NCBI RefSeq assembly: GCF_003635165.1
Contig: NZ_ML058601.1
Span: 1-64,000, forward strand
Source of the DNA: Burkholderia sp. Nafp2/4-1b
GTDB taxonomy: Bacteria > Pseudomonadota > Gammaproteobacteria > Burkholderiales > Burkholderiaceae
Direction of reading: 5' to 3'
Length of the DNA: 64,000 bases
Both the position numbers and the translations under genes were made by a program. The first letter of the stretch is position 1; each line of letters opens with the position of its first letter. The notes under the pieces were generated by a model. That model saw only the letters and a program-made list of their open reading frames with translations. It made no database searches and was not told where the DNA came from. This document shows, in pieces, positions 41,318 through 54,201 of this stretch.

Positions 41318-43783
41318 CTACCGTTTCTTCGCCTTCGCGGCCTTCGCCGTATCCGCGAGGATCTTCTCGACCCGCTCGACATAAGTTTCGGTGCCGAACC
41401 GGCGCACCGCGGTCGCGCGCCCGCTCGCGACGAGCCGCTCGCGCAGCGCGCCGTCCTGCTCCAGCCTGCGGAGCGCATCGGCCAGCGCGCCCGCGTCACC
41501 CGGCTCGCACAGCAGCCCGTTCTCGCCATCCTCGATGATCTCGACGACGCCGCCCGCACGAGCCGCGACCACCGGCCGCCGCGCGAGCATCCCTTCGACG
41601 ATCACGCGCCCGAACGGCTCGGGCGTGATCGACGTGTGCGCGACCACGTCGACCGCCAGCATGCACGCGGCCACGTCGCGCTGGAAGCCGAGGAAATGCA
41701 CGCGATCGCCCATCCCGTGACGCGCGACGATCTCATGCAATTGCGCCGCGTAGTCGTCCTCGCCGAACAGCGGCGCGCCGACCAGCACCACGTGCAGGTC
41801 CGGAAGCCGCGCCGCGGCTTCCAGCAGCAGATGCTGCCCCTTCCAGTGCGCGAGGCGGCTGAACGAGCCGACCAGCCACGCATGCTCGGGCAGCCCGAAA
41901 CGTGCGCGCAGCGCCGCCTGGCTCGCATCGGCCAGCGCGTCGAACGGTTCGGCGGAAATGCCGTTGAACACGACGTCGACGTGCTGCGGCGTGAAGCCCG
42001 TCAGCGTACGAAACGCCTGCGCGGACGCATCCGAGTTCGCGATCACGCGCGTGACGCCCAAGCGCGCGCAGTACTTGATCGCCATCAGCTGCTTGTTGCC
42101 GAAATGGTCGCTGCTGACGATGTCGCGCAGATGCCAGACCACCGGCTTGCGCGCGAGCCGCCCGGCCAGCGCCGCGACGACCATCGCGCGCTGCGTGTTC
42201 GCATAGATCACTTCGGCGCGGCGTGCCCGCCGTGCGACGTCGCGCACCAGGCCGGCGAGCCGCTTCAACGCGTCCAGCGACACGCCGCCCTGCTTGCGCA
42301 CGCCGGCAAGCGCACCCTGGTCGAGCACGTCGACGCGCGCGCCGATTTCATCGAGCGCCGCGCGGAACGGGCCGTCGTCGAACAGCACCACGTCGGCGTT
42401 CGTGCGCATGTGCTTCATGATCTCCAGCAGCGACAGCTCCGCGCCGCCGAGCACGCCGCTCTGGTCGAGCACGAGCGTCGCCGGCCCGCGCGCGGCCGGC
42501 ATCGGCGCGACGGCCGTGCCGCGCTGCGCGGTCGAGCCGGGCAGCGCCGTTTCCACGTAGTCGAGAAAGCGCCGCCGGAACGTGTCGGCGGAGAAGCGCT
42601 CCGCGTTCGCGCGGCACGCGTGCGGCGTGAAGCGCTGAGGCGCCCGCTCGAAATCGTCGACCGCCGCGACGATCGCCTGCGGCGTCTGTTCGTCGAAGAA
42701 CAGCCCGGTCGGCTTCGCATGCGCGCGCGGTTCGAGCACGGTTTCGAGCGCGCCGCCCTTCCCGTATGCGATCACCGGCGTGCCGCACGCCTGCGCCTCG
42801 ACCACGGAAATCCCGAAATCCTCCTCGGCCGCGAACACGAACGCCTTCGCGCGCCGCATCCGGTCGTGCAGCACCGCGAACGGCTGATAGCCCATGATCT
42901 CGACGTTCGGGCCGGCCTTCGCGCGGATCTTCTGCATCTCCGGGCCGTCGCCGATCACGACGAGCTTGCGCTCCGGCGTGCGCGAGAACGCTTCGACGAT
43001 CAGATCGATCTTCTTGTACGGCACCATCCGCGACGCGGTCAGGTAGAAGTCGTCCTTCACCTCGTTCAGCGAGAAGCCGTCGACGTCGACCGGCGGGAAG
43101 ATCACCGCCGCATCGCGCTGGTACACCTTGCGGATGCGCCGCGCGATGAACGCCGAGTTCGCGACGAAGCCGTCCACCGCGTTCGCGGTGCGCGTGTCCC
43201 AGTTGCGGATGTAATGCAGGATCATCCGCGCGAGCAGCGACTTCGGCCCGTGCGTGAGGTTCGACTGTTCCAGATACTGGTGCTGCAGATCCCACGCATA
43301 GCGGATCGGCGAGTGCACGTAGCTGATGTGCATCTGGTCCGGCCCCGTCAGCACGCCCTTCGCGACGGCGTGGCTGCTGGAAATCACGAGGTCGTAGTCC
43401 GACACGTCGAGTTGCTCGATCGCGAGCGGCATCAGCGGCAGGTAGCTGCGGTACTTGGTGCGCGCGAACGGCAGTTTCTGGATGAAGGAAGTCGTCACCG
43501 GCTTGCCGCGCACGAATGCGCGATCGTCGAGAAAATCGACGAGGCTGAACAGGTCCGCGTCGGGAAAGCACGCGACGATCTGTTCGAGCACGCGCTCGGC
43601 GCCGGCGTAAGTGACGAGCCAGTCGTGGACGATCGCCACGCGCAACGGGCGCGACGCATTGCGCGCACCGGCCTGCCCGGCCCGTTCGGTCCGGCGCAAC
43701 GAGGCGGCGGCGTCGGCATGGGCCGCGGCGGCATCGGCCGTGGCGACGTTCAGGATGGCGTGTTCCGCCAGATCGCGATTCAT
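41318..43783 (-). CDS. bceR: Double GT4 glycosyltransferase (BceR-like)
   Basis: 821 residues with two complete GT-B modules. The first (about residues 45-420) has LRVAIVHDWLVTYAGAERVLEQI and the donor site EEDFGISVVEAQACGTPVIA. The second (about 440-800) opens LVLDQSGVLGGAELSLLEIM and has TPEPFGRVIVEGMLARRPVV with both conserved glutamates. A fused pair could add two sugars of the repeat in succession. The ATG overlaps the flippase stop by 4 bp. A longer open frame into the flippase gene is a shadow. Confidence 0.92.
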   Translation of the reverse strand: MNRDLAEHAILNVATADAAAAHADAAASLRRTERAGQAGARNASRPLRVAIVHDWLVTYAGAERVLEQIVACFPDADLFSLVDFLDDRAFVRGKPVTTSFIQKLPFARTKYRSYLPLMPLAIEQLDVSDYDLVISSSHAVAKGVLTGPDQMHISYVHSPIRYAWDLQHQYLEQSNLTHGPKSLLARMILHYIRNWDTRTANAVDGFVANSAFIARRIRKVYQRDAAVIFPPVDVDGFSLNEVKDDFYLTASRMVPYKKIDLIVEAFSRTPERKLVVIGDGPEMQKIRAKAGPNVEIMGYQPFAVLHDRMRRAKAFVFAAEEDFGISVVEAQACGTPVIAYGKGGALETVLEPRAHAKPTGLFFDEQTPQAIVAAVDDFERAPQRFTPHACRANAERFSADTFRRRFLDYVETALPGSTAQRGTAVAPMPAARGPATLVLDQSGVLGGAELSLLEIMKHMRTNADVVLFDDGPFRAALDEIGARVDVLDQGALAGVRKQGGVSLDALKRLAGLVRDVARRARRAEVIYANTQRAMVVAALAGRLARKPVVWHLRDIVSSDHFGNKQLMAIKYCARLGVTRVIANSDASAQAFRTLTGFTPQHVDVVFNGISAEPFDALADASQAALRARFGLPEHAWLVGSFSRLAHWKGQHLLLEAAARLPDLHVVLVGAPLFGEDDYAAQLHEIVARHGMGDRVHFLGFQRDVAACMLAVDVVAHTSITPEPFGRVIVEGMLARRPVVAARAGGVVEIIEDGENGLLCEPGDAGALADALRRLEQDGALRERLVASGRATAVRRFGTETYVERVEKILADTAKAAKAKKR

Positions 43784-45246
43784 ATCGTTTTCCTCGCATT
43801 GAGACGGACGAAGAGGTCGCGCACGAGCGCGCGGAGCCCCGGCGTCATCGTGAGCGACCACGCAAGGTTCAGCACCAGCACGATCGTGCAGAGCCCGATC
43901 GACTCGCCGAGCCCCGACCACGCTTGCGCGAGAAACAGGCTCGCGAGCAGGAAGGCGAGATGCGCGAGCATGTCGAGCACGATCGCGCGCATCCGGATCG
44001 CCGACAGGTACAGCAGCACGCCGTAGTCGACCAGCGCGCGCGTCGCGACGACCACCGCCGCGCCGATCAGCCCGAAGTGATGGATGCCGAACCACAGGCC
44101 GCCGACGAAGAACGGCATCTCGATGAGCCCGGCGAACGCGGCGCGCGCCGGATTGACCTGCGACTGGATCAGGATCCGCGTGACGCTCGCCTGGCCGACG
44201 AGCCACACGCTGATCACCAGCACGCGGCCGACCGGCGCCGAATGCGCGGCGAGGTCCGGGCCGACCCACAGTGTGAGGAACGGCGCGAGCGCGAAGATCG
44301 CGACGATGCCGACCGGCGTGAACACGCCGTTCAGGAATTCGAGCGACTGGCGCGCGAGCGTGTCGGCGTGATCGCGGCCGACCGCCGACAGGCGCGGGAA
44401 CAGCGTGCGCACCAGCGCGTTCGGCAGCATGTTCAGTCGCGTGACGAGGTTCTGCGGCACGGTGTAGTAAGTGACGAACTTCGCGCCCATGCCGGCGCCG
44501 AGCATCACGCGATCGAGCGTGTCGGCGATCATGCTCGCCATGCTCGCGATCAGCATCCAGCCGCCGAAGTTGAACAGCCCCTTCGCGGTGCCCCACTGCG
44601 GCGGGTCGATGCGCCGGATCCCGAGCACCTTGATGCTCGCGTGGCCGAGCATCACCGCCGCGATCAGCCGCGCGACGACGGCCGCGGCCAGCACCGTCTG
44701 CAGGTTCGGCGCGATCCACCACGCGGCGCCGAGCGGCAGCAGCTGGAACAGGAACGTGCCGATCGTCTGGTTCGTGTTGAACACGCCGAACCGTTCCGCG
44801 CCGTTGATCGCGCCGGCGAACACCCATGACACGTTCGCAAGCGGAATCGCGAGCGCGAGCCACGGCAGCGCGAGATACACCTCGTGCTGCATCGCCGCCG
44901 ACACCTTCGTGAAGTACGCGGTGTAGACAAACGCGCCGAAATAGATCAGCAGGCCGCCGGCGATGCCGGTGCCGAGGTTCAGCCAGAACGCGCTCCAGAA
45001 CACGCGCGCGCTTTCGTCCGCGTTGCCGCTCGCGAGCGCCTTCGAGATGTGGTTCTGCGCGGCCATGCTCATGCCGAGATCGAGGATCCCGAAATAGCCG
45101 ATCAGCGTCCACACGAGGCTGACGACGCCGTAGCGTTCGACGCCGAGCGCGTGGATATACGCGGGCACCGTCACCAGCGACACGAAGGTCGGCAGGATCA
45201 GCCCGATGAAGTTGATCGAAACGTTCTTGAGTATGCCTTTGTCCAT
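43780..45246 (-). CDS. bceQ: Polysaccharide repeat-unit flippase, Wzx-like (BceQ)
   Basis: 488 residues with about 12-14 membrane spans, starting MDKGILKNVSINFIGLILPTFVSLVTVPAYI. That start and the LIGYFGILDLGMSMAAQNHIS block are typical of MVF/PST-type O-antigen flippases. It moves lipid-linked repeat units across the inner membrane. It heads a minus-strand pair with bceR. The polymerase and export genes of cepacian are expected in the separate bce-I cluster. Confidence 0.92.
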   Translation of the reverse strand: MDKGILKNVSINFIGLILPTFVSLVTVPAYIHALGVERYGVVSLVWTLIGYFGILDLGMSMAAQNHISKALASGNADESARVFWSAFWLNLGTGIAGGLLIYFGAFVYTAYFTKVSAAMQHEVYLALPWLALAIPLANVSWVFAGAINGAERFGVFNTNQTIGTFLFQLLPLGAAWWIAPNLQTVLAAAVVARLIAAVMLGHASIKVLGIRRIDPPQWGTAKGLFNFGGWMLIASMASMIADTLDRVMLGAGMGAKFVTYYTVPQNLVTRLNMLPNALVRTLFPRLSAVGRDHADTLARQSLEFLNGVFTPVGIVAIFALAPFLTLWVGPDLAAHSAPVGRVLVISVWLVGQASVTRILIQSQVNPARAAFAGLIEMPFFVGGLWFGIHHFGLIGAAVVVATRALVDYGVLLYLSAIRMRAIVLDMLAHLAFLLASLFLAQAWSGLGESIGLCTIVLVLNLAWSLTMTPGLRALVRDLFVRLNARKTI

Positions 45247-45295
45247 GCTTGTGCCTTGTGTGACGGCGACGACTGCGGCGACGGTGCGCCGCCCG

Positions 45296-47512
45296 TCACG
45301 GTTTCCAGCGATACATCAGCACCTTGCCGCGCGCGTCTTCCTCGACGAACACCAGGTATTCGCCGTTCTCGCGCCGGAACGCGCTGATGCCGAACGGCAC
45401 GTCGACCCAGCCCGACGCCTTGCCGACCTCGGCGCCCGGGCTCATCACGCCGACTTCCTTGCCGGTTTCCTTGTCGTACACGTGGATCTTGCCGACCGGC
45501 TCCACCGTGAAGATGTAGCGGCCCTCGACCGTGATCCCGATCAGGTCGAGGATCGGTTTCGCATCGAGCTGCCACGGCAGCGCGGCCTGGTAGCGCACCA
45601 CCGGCGAGCCGCTCGACCACTTGTCGAAGCGCACCAGCACGCGGCCGACTTCCTTGTTGATGCCCGGCTGCGGCGGCGCGTCGGCCGTGTAGCCCGTCAC
45701 GTAGAGCGAGTCCGTCTGCGGCTCGTAGATCGCGCGGCGCAGCTGCGTGAACGGCTGCGGCATCGGATAGGTCGTGACCTTGTCGTACGAGTAGATCGGG
45801 TTGCCGGCCTTGTCCAGGCCGCCATAGCCGAAGCGGTGAATGCCGCGCACATCGCTCGTGCGCCAGACGTCGCCCTTCGTGTCCACCCACCAGCCCCAGC
45901 CGCCCGCCTTCGCCTTGCCGGTCGTGTTGGTCGTGAATTCGTCCTCGTCGAGCCGGCCGTTGCCGTTCGTGTCGCGCCAGATCCAGTCGCCGCCCGGCGG
46001 CTTGTTCGGCACCTTGTCGACCGGCCGCGCGCGGCCCGCGATCAGGCCCGACGGAATCGCGACCTCGCCGTCGCGCTTCGCGTCGAAGCGATAGATCTTC
46101 AGGTGGTCGGCGTACATGTCGGTCAGGTACAGGAACGTGCGGCCGTCGATGCGCCGCGCGAACGGCATGCCGGGGTACTGGTCCGTGTGGAACACGGGAT
46201 CGTCCGGATACTTGAAGCGGTTCGACAGGAAACCGGCGTATTTCCAGTCCTGGCCGGGCGGCTTCGACAAATCGAGCTCGAAGCGCTTGTTGCCCGTGTA
46301 CACGCTGTTCGGCCGCGCGGGGTCGAGCCACGCGCCGTCGACGAACAGCAGCCCCTGCACCTGCCAGCGCAGCTTGCCGTCCGGCGTGTAGCTCTCGAGC
46401 ACCGCGCCGAGCCCCGCCCCGATCGTGTCGTGACGCGGGCCGATGCCGTTCATCGACACATACACGTTGCCTGCGCGGTCGACGCCCACGCCCGTCAGTC
46501 CGTTGAAGCGCTGCGGCCCCGGGCGGCCCGGCACCGGGCCCGCGAAGATCCCGCCGCGCTCGCCGAGCGTGCCTGACGGCGCATAGCCCTTGCCGCCCTT
46601 CGAGAAAATCAGCACCTGCTGGCGCGGGCCGTTGTCCGCGACCAGCACGCGCCCTTTCGCGTCGACCGCCACGTCCACCAAGTCGGTGCCTTCCGACAGC
46701 GCGGGCGCGTCGTCGAGCTTGCGGCCGTCCGCGCGCACGTGCACGAGGTGCGCGGGCCCGCTGATCGTATCGGTCAGCAGCCACAGCGTGCCGTCGCCGG
46801 CGAGCGCGATGCGCCCCGGCTCGTGCGCGCTCCACGTACCCTTCTTCTGCATTGTCTCGGCGTCGAACACGTCGACTTCGTCATGCGACGGGTTCGTCGC
46901 GAACAGCGTCTTGTCGTCGGCCGCGAGGCCGCCGACTTCCGCCTTCGCTTCGCCGACTTCCGAGCGCGCCGGCGCGGGCACCTCGTTCATCACCATGAAA
47001 CTGGCGGCCATCCGCGCGCGGCCGGCGTCGGCGCGCCCGCCGGGCGCGACCTGCGGCGCCGCGCGGAACGGCGCGGGCTGCTTCATGTCGCCGATCGTGC
47101 GCCGCGAGATGCCGAACCACTGCTTGCCCTTGTCCGGCCAGATGCCGGGCGCCTGCAGATGGCCGCGCTCGTTGCCGACGCCGATCGCGACGTACGCATA
47201 TTTGCTGTTCACCGCCACCGCGTTGCCGCCGAGGTTGCCCCAGCCGTGCGTGCCGCCGGCGAAGCCGAGCATCTTGCCGTCCTGGTAGACGCTCGCCTCG
47301 GCGCCGCTCTCGTCCCAAGGCGCGTTCGTATACACCTTGCCGTCGGGCGTCACCGCGATCGCGCGGATGTCGATCTGCGTCCAGCTGCCGTCGCCATAGC
47401 CGAACGTGTTGCCGATCCACGACGTGGTCGCGGGCAACACGGTTTCAGCCGATGCGGCGCTCGCCGACAGCGCCGCGCATACCGTCACGCCAACCAGAAT
47501 CAGACGTCGCAA
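45296..47512 (-). CDS. bceP: Secreted beta-propeller protein with EF-hand (BceP position)
   Basis: 738 residues if it starts at TTG 47510-47512, where GGAGAG precedes and a clean signal peptide (RRLILVGVTVCAALSASAASA) follows; the ATG at 47596 would add 28 residues. Repeated NHL-like blades (GLTGVGVDRAGNVYVSMNGIG, LVDVAVDAKGRVLVADNG) suggest a propeller. DTNGNGRLDEDEF near residue 500 is an EF-hand calcium loop. The product is probably periplasmic. Its activity (lyase, hydrolase or scaffold) is not clear; position identifies it with bceP. Confidence 0.78.
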   Translation of the reverse strand: MRRLILVGVTVCAALSASAASAETVLPATTSWIGNTFGYGDGSWTQIDIRAIAVTPDGKVYTNAPWDESGAEASVYQDGKMLGFAGGTHGWGNLGGNAVAVNSKYAYVAIGVGNERGHLQAPGIWPDKGKQWFGISRRTIGDMKQPAPFRAAPQVAPGGRADAGRARMAASFMVMNEVPAPARSEVGEAKAEVGGLAADDKTLFATNPSHDEVDVFDAETMQKKGTWSAHEPGRIALAGDGTLWLLTDTISGPAHLVHVRADGRKLDDAPALSEGTDLVDVAVDAKGRVLVADNGPRQQVLIFSKGGKGYAPSGTLGERGGIFAGPVPGRPGPQRFNGLTGVGVDRAGNVYVSMNGIGPRHDTIGAGLGAVLESYTPDGKLRWQVQGLLFVDGAWLDPARPNSVYTGNKRFELDLSKPPGQDWKYAGFLSNRFKYPDDPVFHTDQYPGMPFARRIDGRTFLYLTDMYADHLKIYRFDAKRDGEVAIPSGLIAGRARPVDKVPNKPPGGDWIWRDTNGNGRLDEDEFTTNTTGKAKAGGWGWWVDTKGDVWRTSDVRGIHRFGYGGLDKAGNPIYSYDKVTTYPMPQPFTQLRRAIYEPQTDSLYVTGYTADAPPQPGINKEVGRVLVRFDKWSSGSPVVRYQAALPWQLDAKPILDLIGITVEGRYIFTVEPVGKIHVYDKETGKEVGVMSPGAEVGKASGWVDVPFGISAFRRENGEYLVFVEEDARGKVLMYRWKP

Positions 47513-51068
<3,556 letters not shown>

Positions 51069-51106
51069 TTCCCGCAACGCCGTACGTTCTCAGCCACTCA
51101 AAAGAA

Positions 51107-51134
51107 ACGGGCCGCTCGAAGTCGAGCGGCCCGT
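51107..51134. terminator. Bidirectional terminator between bceM and metZ
   Basis: Two 13-bp complementary arms ACGGGCCGCTCGA/TCGAGCGGCCCGT. The minus strand continues with TTTCTTTT, so it mainly stops metZ; it may also serve bceM. Confidence 0.75.
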
Positions 51135-51168
51135 CGTCATGGCGGCGCTGAAAGCCGTGCTGCCGTGC

Positions 51169-52359
51169 TCAGCCCGCGAGGCCGCGCGCGAGATCGTTGC
51201 GCAGGTCACCCGCATTTTCGAGGCCGACCGCAAGGCGGATCAGCCCTTCGGTGATCCCCGCGGCCGCACGCGCTTCCGGCGTGACGCGTGCATGCGTCGT
51301 CGTCGCCGGATGCGTGATCGTCGTGCGCGTGTCGCCGAGGTTGCCGGTGATCGAGATCAGCTTCGTGCTGTCGATCACGCGCCACGCGTTCGCGCGCTGC
51401 TGTTCCGGCGTGTCGCCCTTCAGCTCGAACGACACGATCGCGCCGCCCGCCTTCTGCTGACGCTTCGCCAGCTCATGCTGCGGATGCGATGGCAGCCCCG
51501 GATAGAACACGCGCGCAACCGCCGGATGCGAATCGAGCCAGCGCGCGATTTCCAGCGCGTTCGCCGACTGCTTCTCGACGCGCAGCGACAGCGTTTCCAT
51601 CCCCTTCAGCAGCACCCACGCGTTGAACGCCGACAGCGTCGGGCCCGCGCTGCGCACGAACGGGAACACCTTGCCCATGATGAATTCTTTCGAGCCGACC
51701 AGCGCGCCGCCGAGCACGCGGCCCTGCCCGTCGAGGAACTTCGTCGCCGAGTGCATCACGACGTCCGCGCCGAGCTTCAGCGGCTGCTGCAGCACCGGGC
51801 TGCAGAAACAGTTGTCGACGACGAACAGCGCGTTCGCAGCCTTCGCGATCTTGCCGATCGCCTCGATGTCGGCGAGCTCGGTCAGCGGGTTCGACGGCGT
51901 TTCGAGGAAGAACATCTTCGTTTCGGGCCGCACCGCTTCCTGCCATGCGTTCAGGTCGGTCGGATCGACGAAGGTCGTCGTGATGCCGAACTTGCTGAAG
52001 ATCTGCGAGAACATCCCGAGCGTCGAGCCGAACAGGCTGCGCGAGCTGACGAGGTGATCGCCCGCCTGCAGCGCCGACATCACGACCGACATGATCGCGG
52101 CCATGCCGGATGCCGTCGCGATGCAGGCCTCGCCGCCTTCGAGCGCGGCGAGACGATCCTGGAACATGGTGACGGTCGGGTTCGTGAAGCGCGAATACGT
52201 GAAGTAGTCTTCCGAATTCGCAAAGCGCTCCGCGGCCTCGGCCGCGCTCGTGAAGCAGAAGCTCGACGTGAGGAACAGCGCTTCCGAGTGCTCGTTGTAG
52301 TCGCTGCGCTGCGTGCCCGCGCGCACGGCGAGCGTGTCAAAGTTGAGGGAGTCGTCCAT
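51169..52359 (-). CDS. metZ: O-succinylhomoserine sulfhydrylase
   Basis: 396 residues from the ATG at 52359. PLP-dependent Cys/Met-metabolism enzyme: DYFTYSRFTNPTV, ALEGGEACIATASGMAAI, the active-site lysine in MHSATKFLDGQ, and VFYPGLPSHPQHELAK. It makes homocysteine from O-succinylhomoserine and sulfide. Preceded by a probable SAM-II riboswitch and terminator. An upstream ATG at 52398 gives 13 extra residues and is less likely. Confidence 0.93.
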   Translation of the reverse strand: MDDSLNFDTLAVRAGTQRSDYNEHSEALFLTSSFCFTSAAEAAERFANSEDYFTYSRFTNPTVTMFQDRLAALEGGEACIATASGMAAIMSVVMSALQAGDHLVSSRSLFGSTLGMFSQIFSKFGITTTFVDPTDLNAWQEAVRPETKMFFLETPSNPLTELADIEAIGKIAKAANALFVVDNCFCSPVLQQPLKLGADVVMHSATKFLDGQGRVLGGALVGSKEFIMGKVFPFVRSAGPTLSAFNAWVLLKGMETLSLRVEKQSANALEIARWLDSHPAVARVFYPGLPSHPQHELAKRQQKAGGAIVSFELKGDTPEQQRANAWRVIDSTKLISITGNLGDTRTTITHPATTTHARVTPEARAAAGITEGLIRLAVGLENAGDLRNDLARGLAG

Positions 52360-52429
52360 GTTCCGTTTTCCGTATTCGAGGGTCGCGCCGCGCGTCATGC
52401 ATCGGGCGCGAATCCAGCCACAAAGTCAG

Positions 52430-52471
52430 GCCAAAACAAAAAGCCCGCTATGCGTCGGCATCAGCGGGCTT
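52430..52471 (-). terminator. Terminator in the metZ leader
   Basis: AAGCCCGCT/AGCGGGCTT (52441-52449 with 52463-52471) followed on the minus strand by TTTTTGTTTT. It lies between the riboswitch and the metZ start, so it is either the riboswitch expression platform or the end of purF. Confidence 0.85.
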
Positions 52472-52512
52472 CGGTGCGGTACGACAGCGATCGACTCGGG
52501 CCGGCTGCCGCC

Positions 52513-52580
52513 GGCCTTCGCTTTAGCTGTTTTGGGAAGTCGCCCCGCGTCCGCAAGCTGAATCAAATCGACGCAAGGCC
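52513..52580 (-). promoter_or_regulatory. Probable SAM-II riboswitch upstream of metZ
   Basis: Minus-strand RNA shows the SAM-II landmarks in order: GCGUC pairing with GACGC (P1), GAUUUGA and GCUUGC in the loop, then AAAACAGCUAAAG. An outer GGCCUU/AAGGCC stem (52575-52580 with 52513-52518) encloses it. The AAGGCC strand can instead join a GGCCGGC/GCCGGCC hairpin (52499-52516), giving mutually exclusive folds. The second pseudoknot helix pairs imperfectly by eye. The match is to remembered family consensus, not a scored search. Confidence 0.65.
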
Positions 52581-52617
52581 ACATCCTATCACGCTTCATT
52601 CGCAGCGTGCGCCGGCA

Positions 52618-54150
52618 TCACTCTACCGACAGCTGCAGGTTCATCTGCGACACCGCGGTGTCGCTGGCCGCGTCGCGATCGGCCTGCGAAGCCGGTGCGA
52701 GACGGGCACGCTCGATTGCATCGAGATACTCGGGCGTCACGGCGCCGGTGATGTAGTTGCCGTCGAAGCACGACGCCTCGAAGCCCTCGAGCTTCGGGTT
52801 GATGTCGCGCACCGCGCGGCGCAGATCGTCGACGTCCTGATAGATCAGGTAGTCGGCGCCGATGATCTTCGCGACTTCGTCGTCGGTGCGGCCGTGTGCG
52901 ACCAGCTCGCCGCGCGTCGGCATGTCGATGCCGTACACGTTCGGGAACTTCACGGGCGGCGCCGCCGACGCGAAGATCACCGACTTCGCGCCCGCATCGC
53001 GCGCCATCTGCACGATCTCGTGCGAGGTCGTGCCGCGCACGATCGAGTCGTCGACGATCAGCACGTGCTTGTCCTTGAACTCGATGCTCATCGCATTGAG
53101 CTTCTGGCGCACCGACTTCTTGCGCACGGCCTGGCCCGGCATGATGAAGGTGCGGCCGACGTAGCGGTTCTTGAAGAAGCCTTCGCGATACTCGACGCCC
53201 AGCTTCGCGGCCACCTGCATCGCAGCCGGACGCGACGAATCGGGAATCGGCATCACGACGTCGATCGGCACGTTCGGCAGCTCGCGCTTGATCTTCGCCG
53301 CGAGGTAGTCGCCCATGCGCAAGCGCACGTTGTAGACCGGCACGCCGTCGAGGCACGAATCCGGACGGGCCAGATACACGTATTCGAACATGCACGGGTT
53401 CAGCGTCGGGTTCTCCGCGCACTGCTGGCTGTGGAAGTTGCCGGCCTTGTCGATGAAGACCGCTTCGCCCGGCTCCAGGTCACGCACGAATTCGAAACCG
53501 ATGCCTTCGACCGCCACCGACTCCGACGCAACCATCCATTCGGTGCCGTGCTCGGTCTCGAGCTTGCCGATGCACAGCGGGCGGATGCCGAACGGGTCGC
53601 GGAACGCGAGCAGGCCGTAGCCGGCGATCAACGACACGATCGCGTACGAACCCTGCAGGCGGCGATGCACGCCGGCGACCGCCTTGAACACCGACGCCGG
53701 ATCGAGCTCGAGGCCCGTGGTCGACAGTTGCAGCTCGTGCGCGAACACGTTGAGCAGCACTTCGCTGTCGGAATTGGTGTTGATGTGCCGGCGGTCGATC
53801 CGGAACATCTCGTCCTTCAGCTGTTCCCAGTTCGTCAGGTTGCCGTTGTGCGCGAGGATGATCCCGAACGGCGCGTTCACGTAGAACGGCTGCGCCTCGG
53901 CTTCGCTCGACGCCGAACCGGCCGTCGGGTAGCGCACCTGGCCGATGCCGAAGGTACCGGGCAGGCTGCGCATGTTGCGCGTGCGGAACACGTCGCGCAC
54001 CATGCCGTTCGCCTTGTACATGTGGAAATTGCTGCCGTCCGCCGTCGCGATGCCCGCTGCGTCCTGACCGCGATGCTGCAGCAGCAGCAGGCTGTCATAG
54101 ATCAGCTGATTGACCGGGGATTGGGAGATAACACCTACGATGCCGCACAT
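52618..54150 (-). CDS. purF: Amidophosphoribosyltransferase
   Basis: 510 residues. MCGIVGVISQ exposes Cys2, the nucleophile of the glutaminase domain, after Met removal. The phosphoribosyltransferase domain has HVLIVDDSIVRGTTSHEI and PPVKFPNVYGIDM. It catalyses the first step of purine synthesis. It follows cvpA by about 50 bp, the same pairing as in E. coli. Confidence 0.97.
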   Translation of the reverse strand: MCGIVGVISQSPVNQLIYDSLLLLQHRGQDAAGIATADGSNFHMYKANGMVRDVFRTRNMRSLPGTFGIGQVRYPTAGSASSEAEAQPFYVNAPFGIILAHNGNLTNWEQLKDEMFRIDRRHINTNSDSEVLLNVFAHELQLSTTGLELDPASVFKAVAGVHRRLQGSYAIVSLIAGYGLLAFRDPFGIRPLCIGKLETEHGTEWMVASESVAVEGIGFEFVRDLEPGEAVFIDKAGNFHSQQCAENPTLNPCMFEYVYLARPDSCLDGVPVYNVRLRMGDYLAAKIKRELPNVPIDVVMPIPDSSRPAAMQVAAKLGVEYREGFFKNRYVGRTFIMPGQAVRKKSVRQKLNAMSIEFKDKHVLIVDDSIVRGTTSHEIVQMARDAGAKSVIFASAAPPVKFPNVYGIDMPTRGELVAHGRTDDEVAKIIGADYLIYQDVDDLRRAVRDINPKLEGFEASCFDGNYITGAVTPEYLDAIERARLAPASQADRDAASDTAVSQMNLQLSVE

Positions 54151-54201
54151 GGCATGTCCTTCAAGATGACAAAATCGGTTCCGTCCTGCCCGGCCGCGTC
54201 G

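Noticed and set aside
41318..45112. A 1264-codon frame reaching into the flippase gene
   Set aside because: Only the part from the ATG at 43783 gives glycosyltransferase sequence; the rest is a shadow of the flippase.
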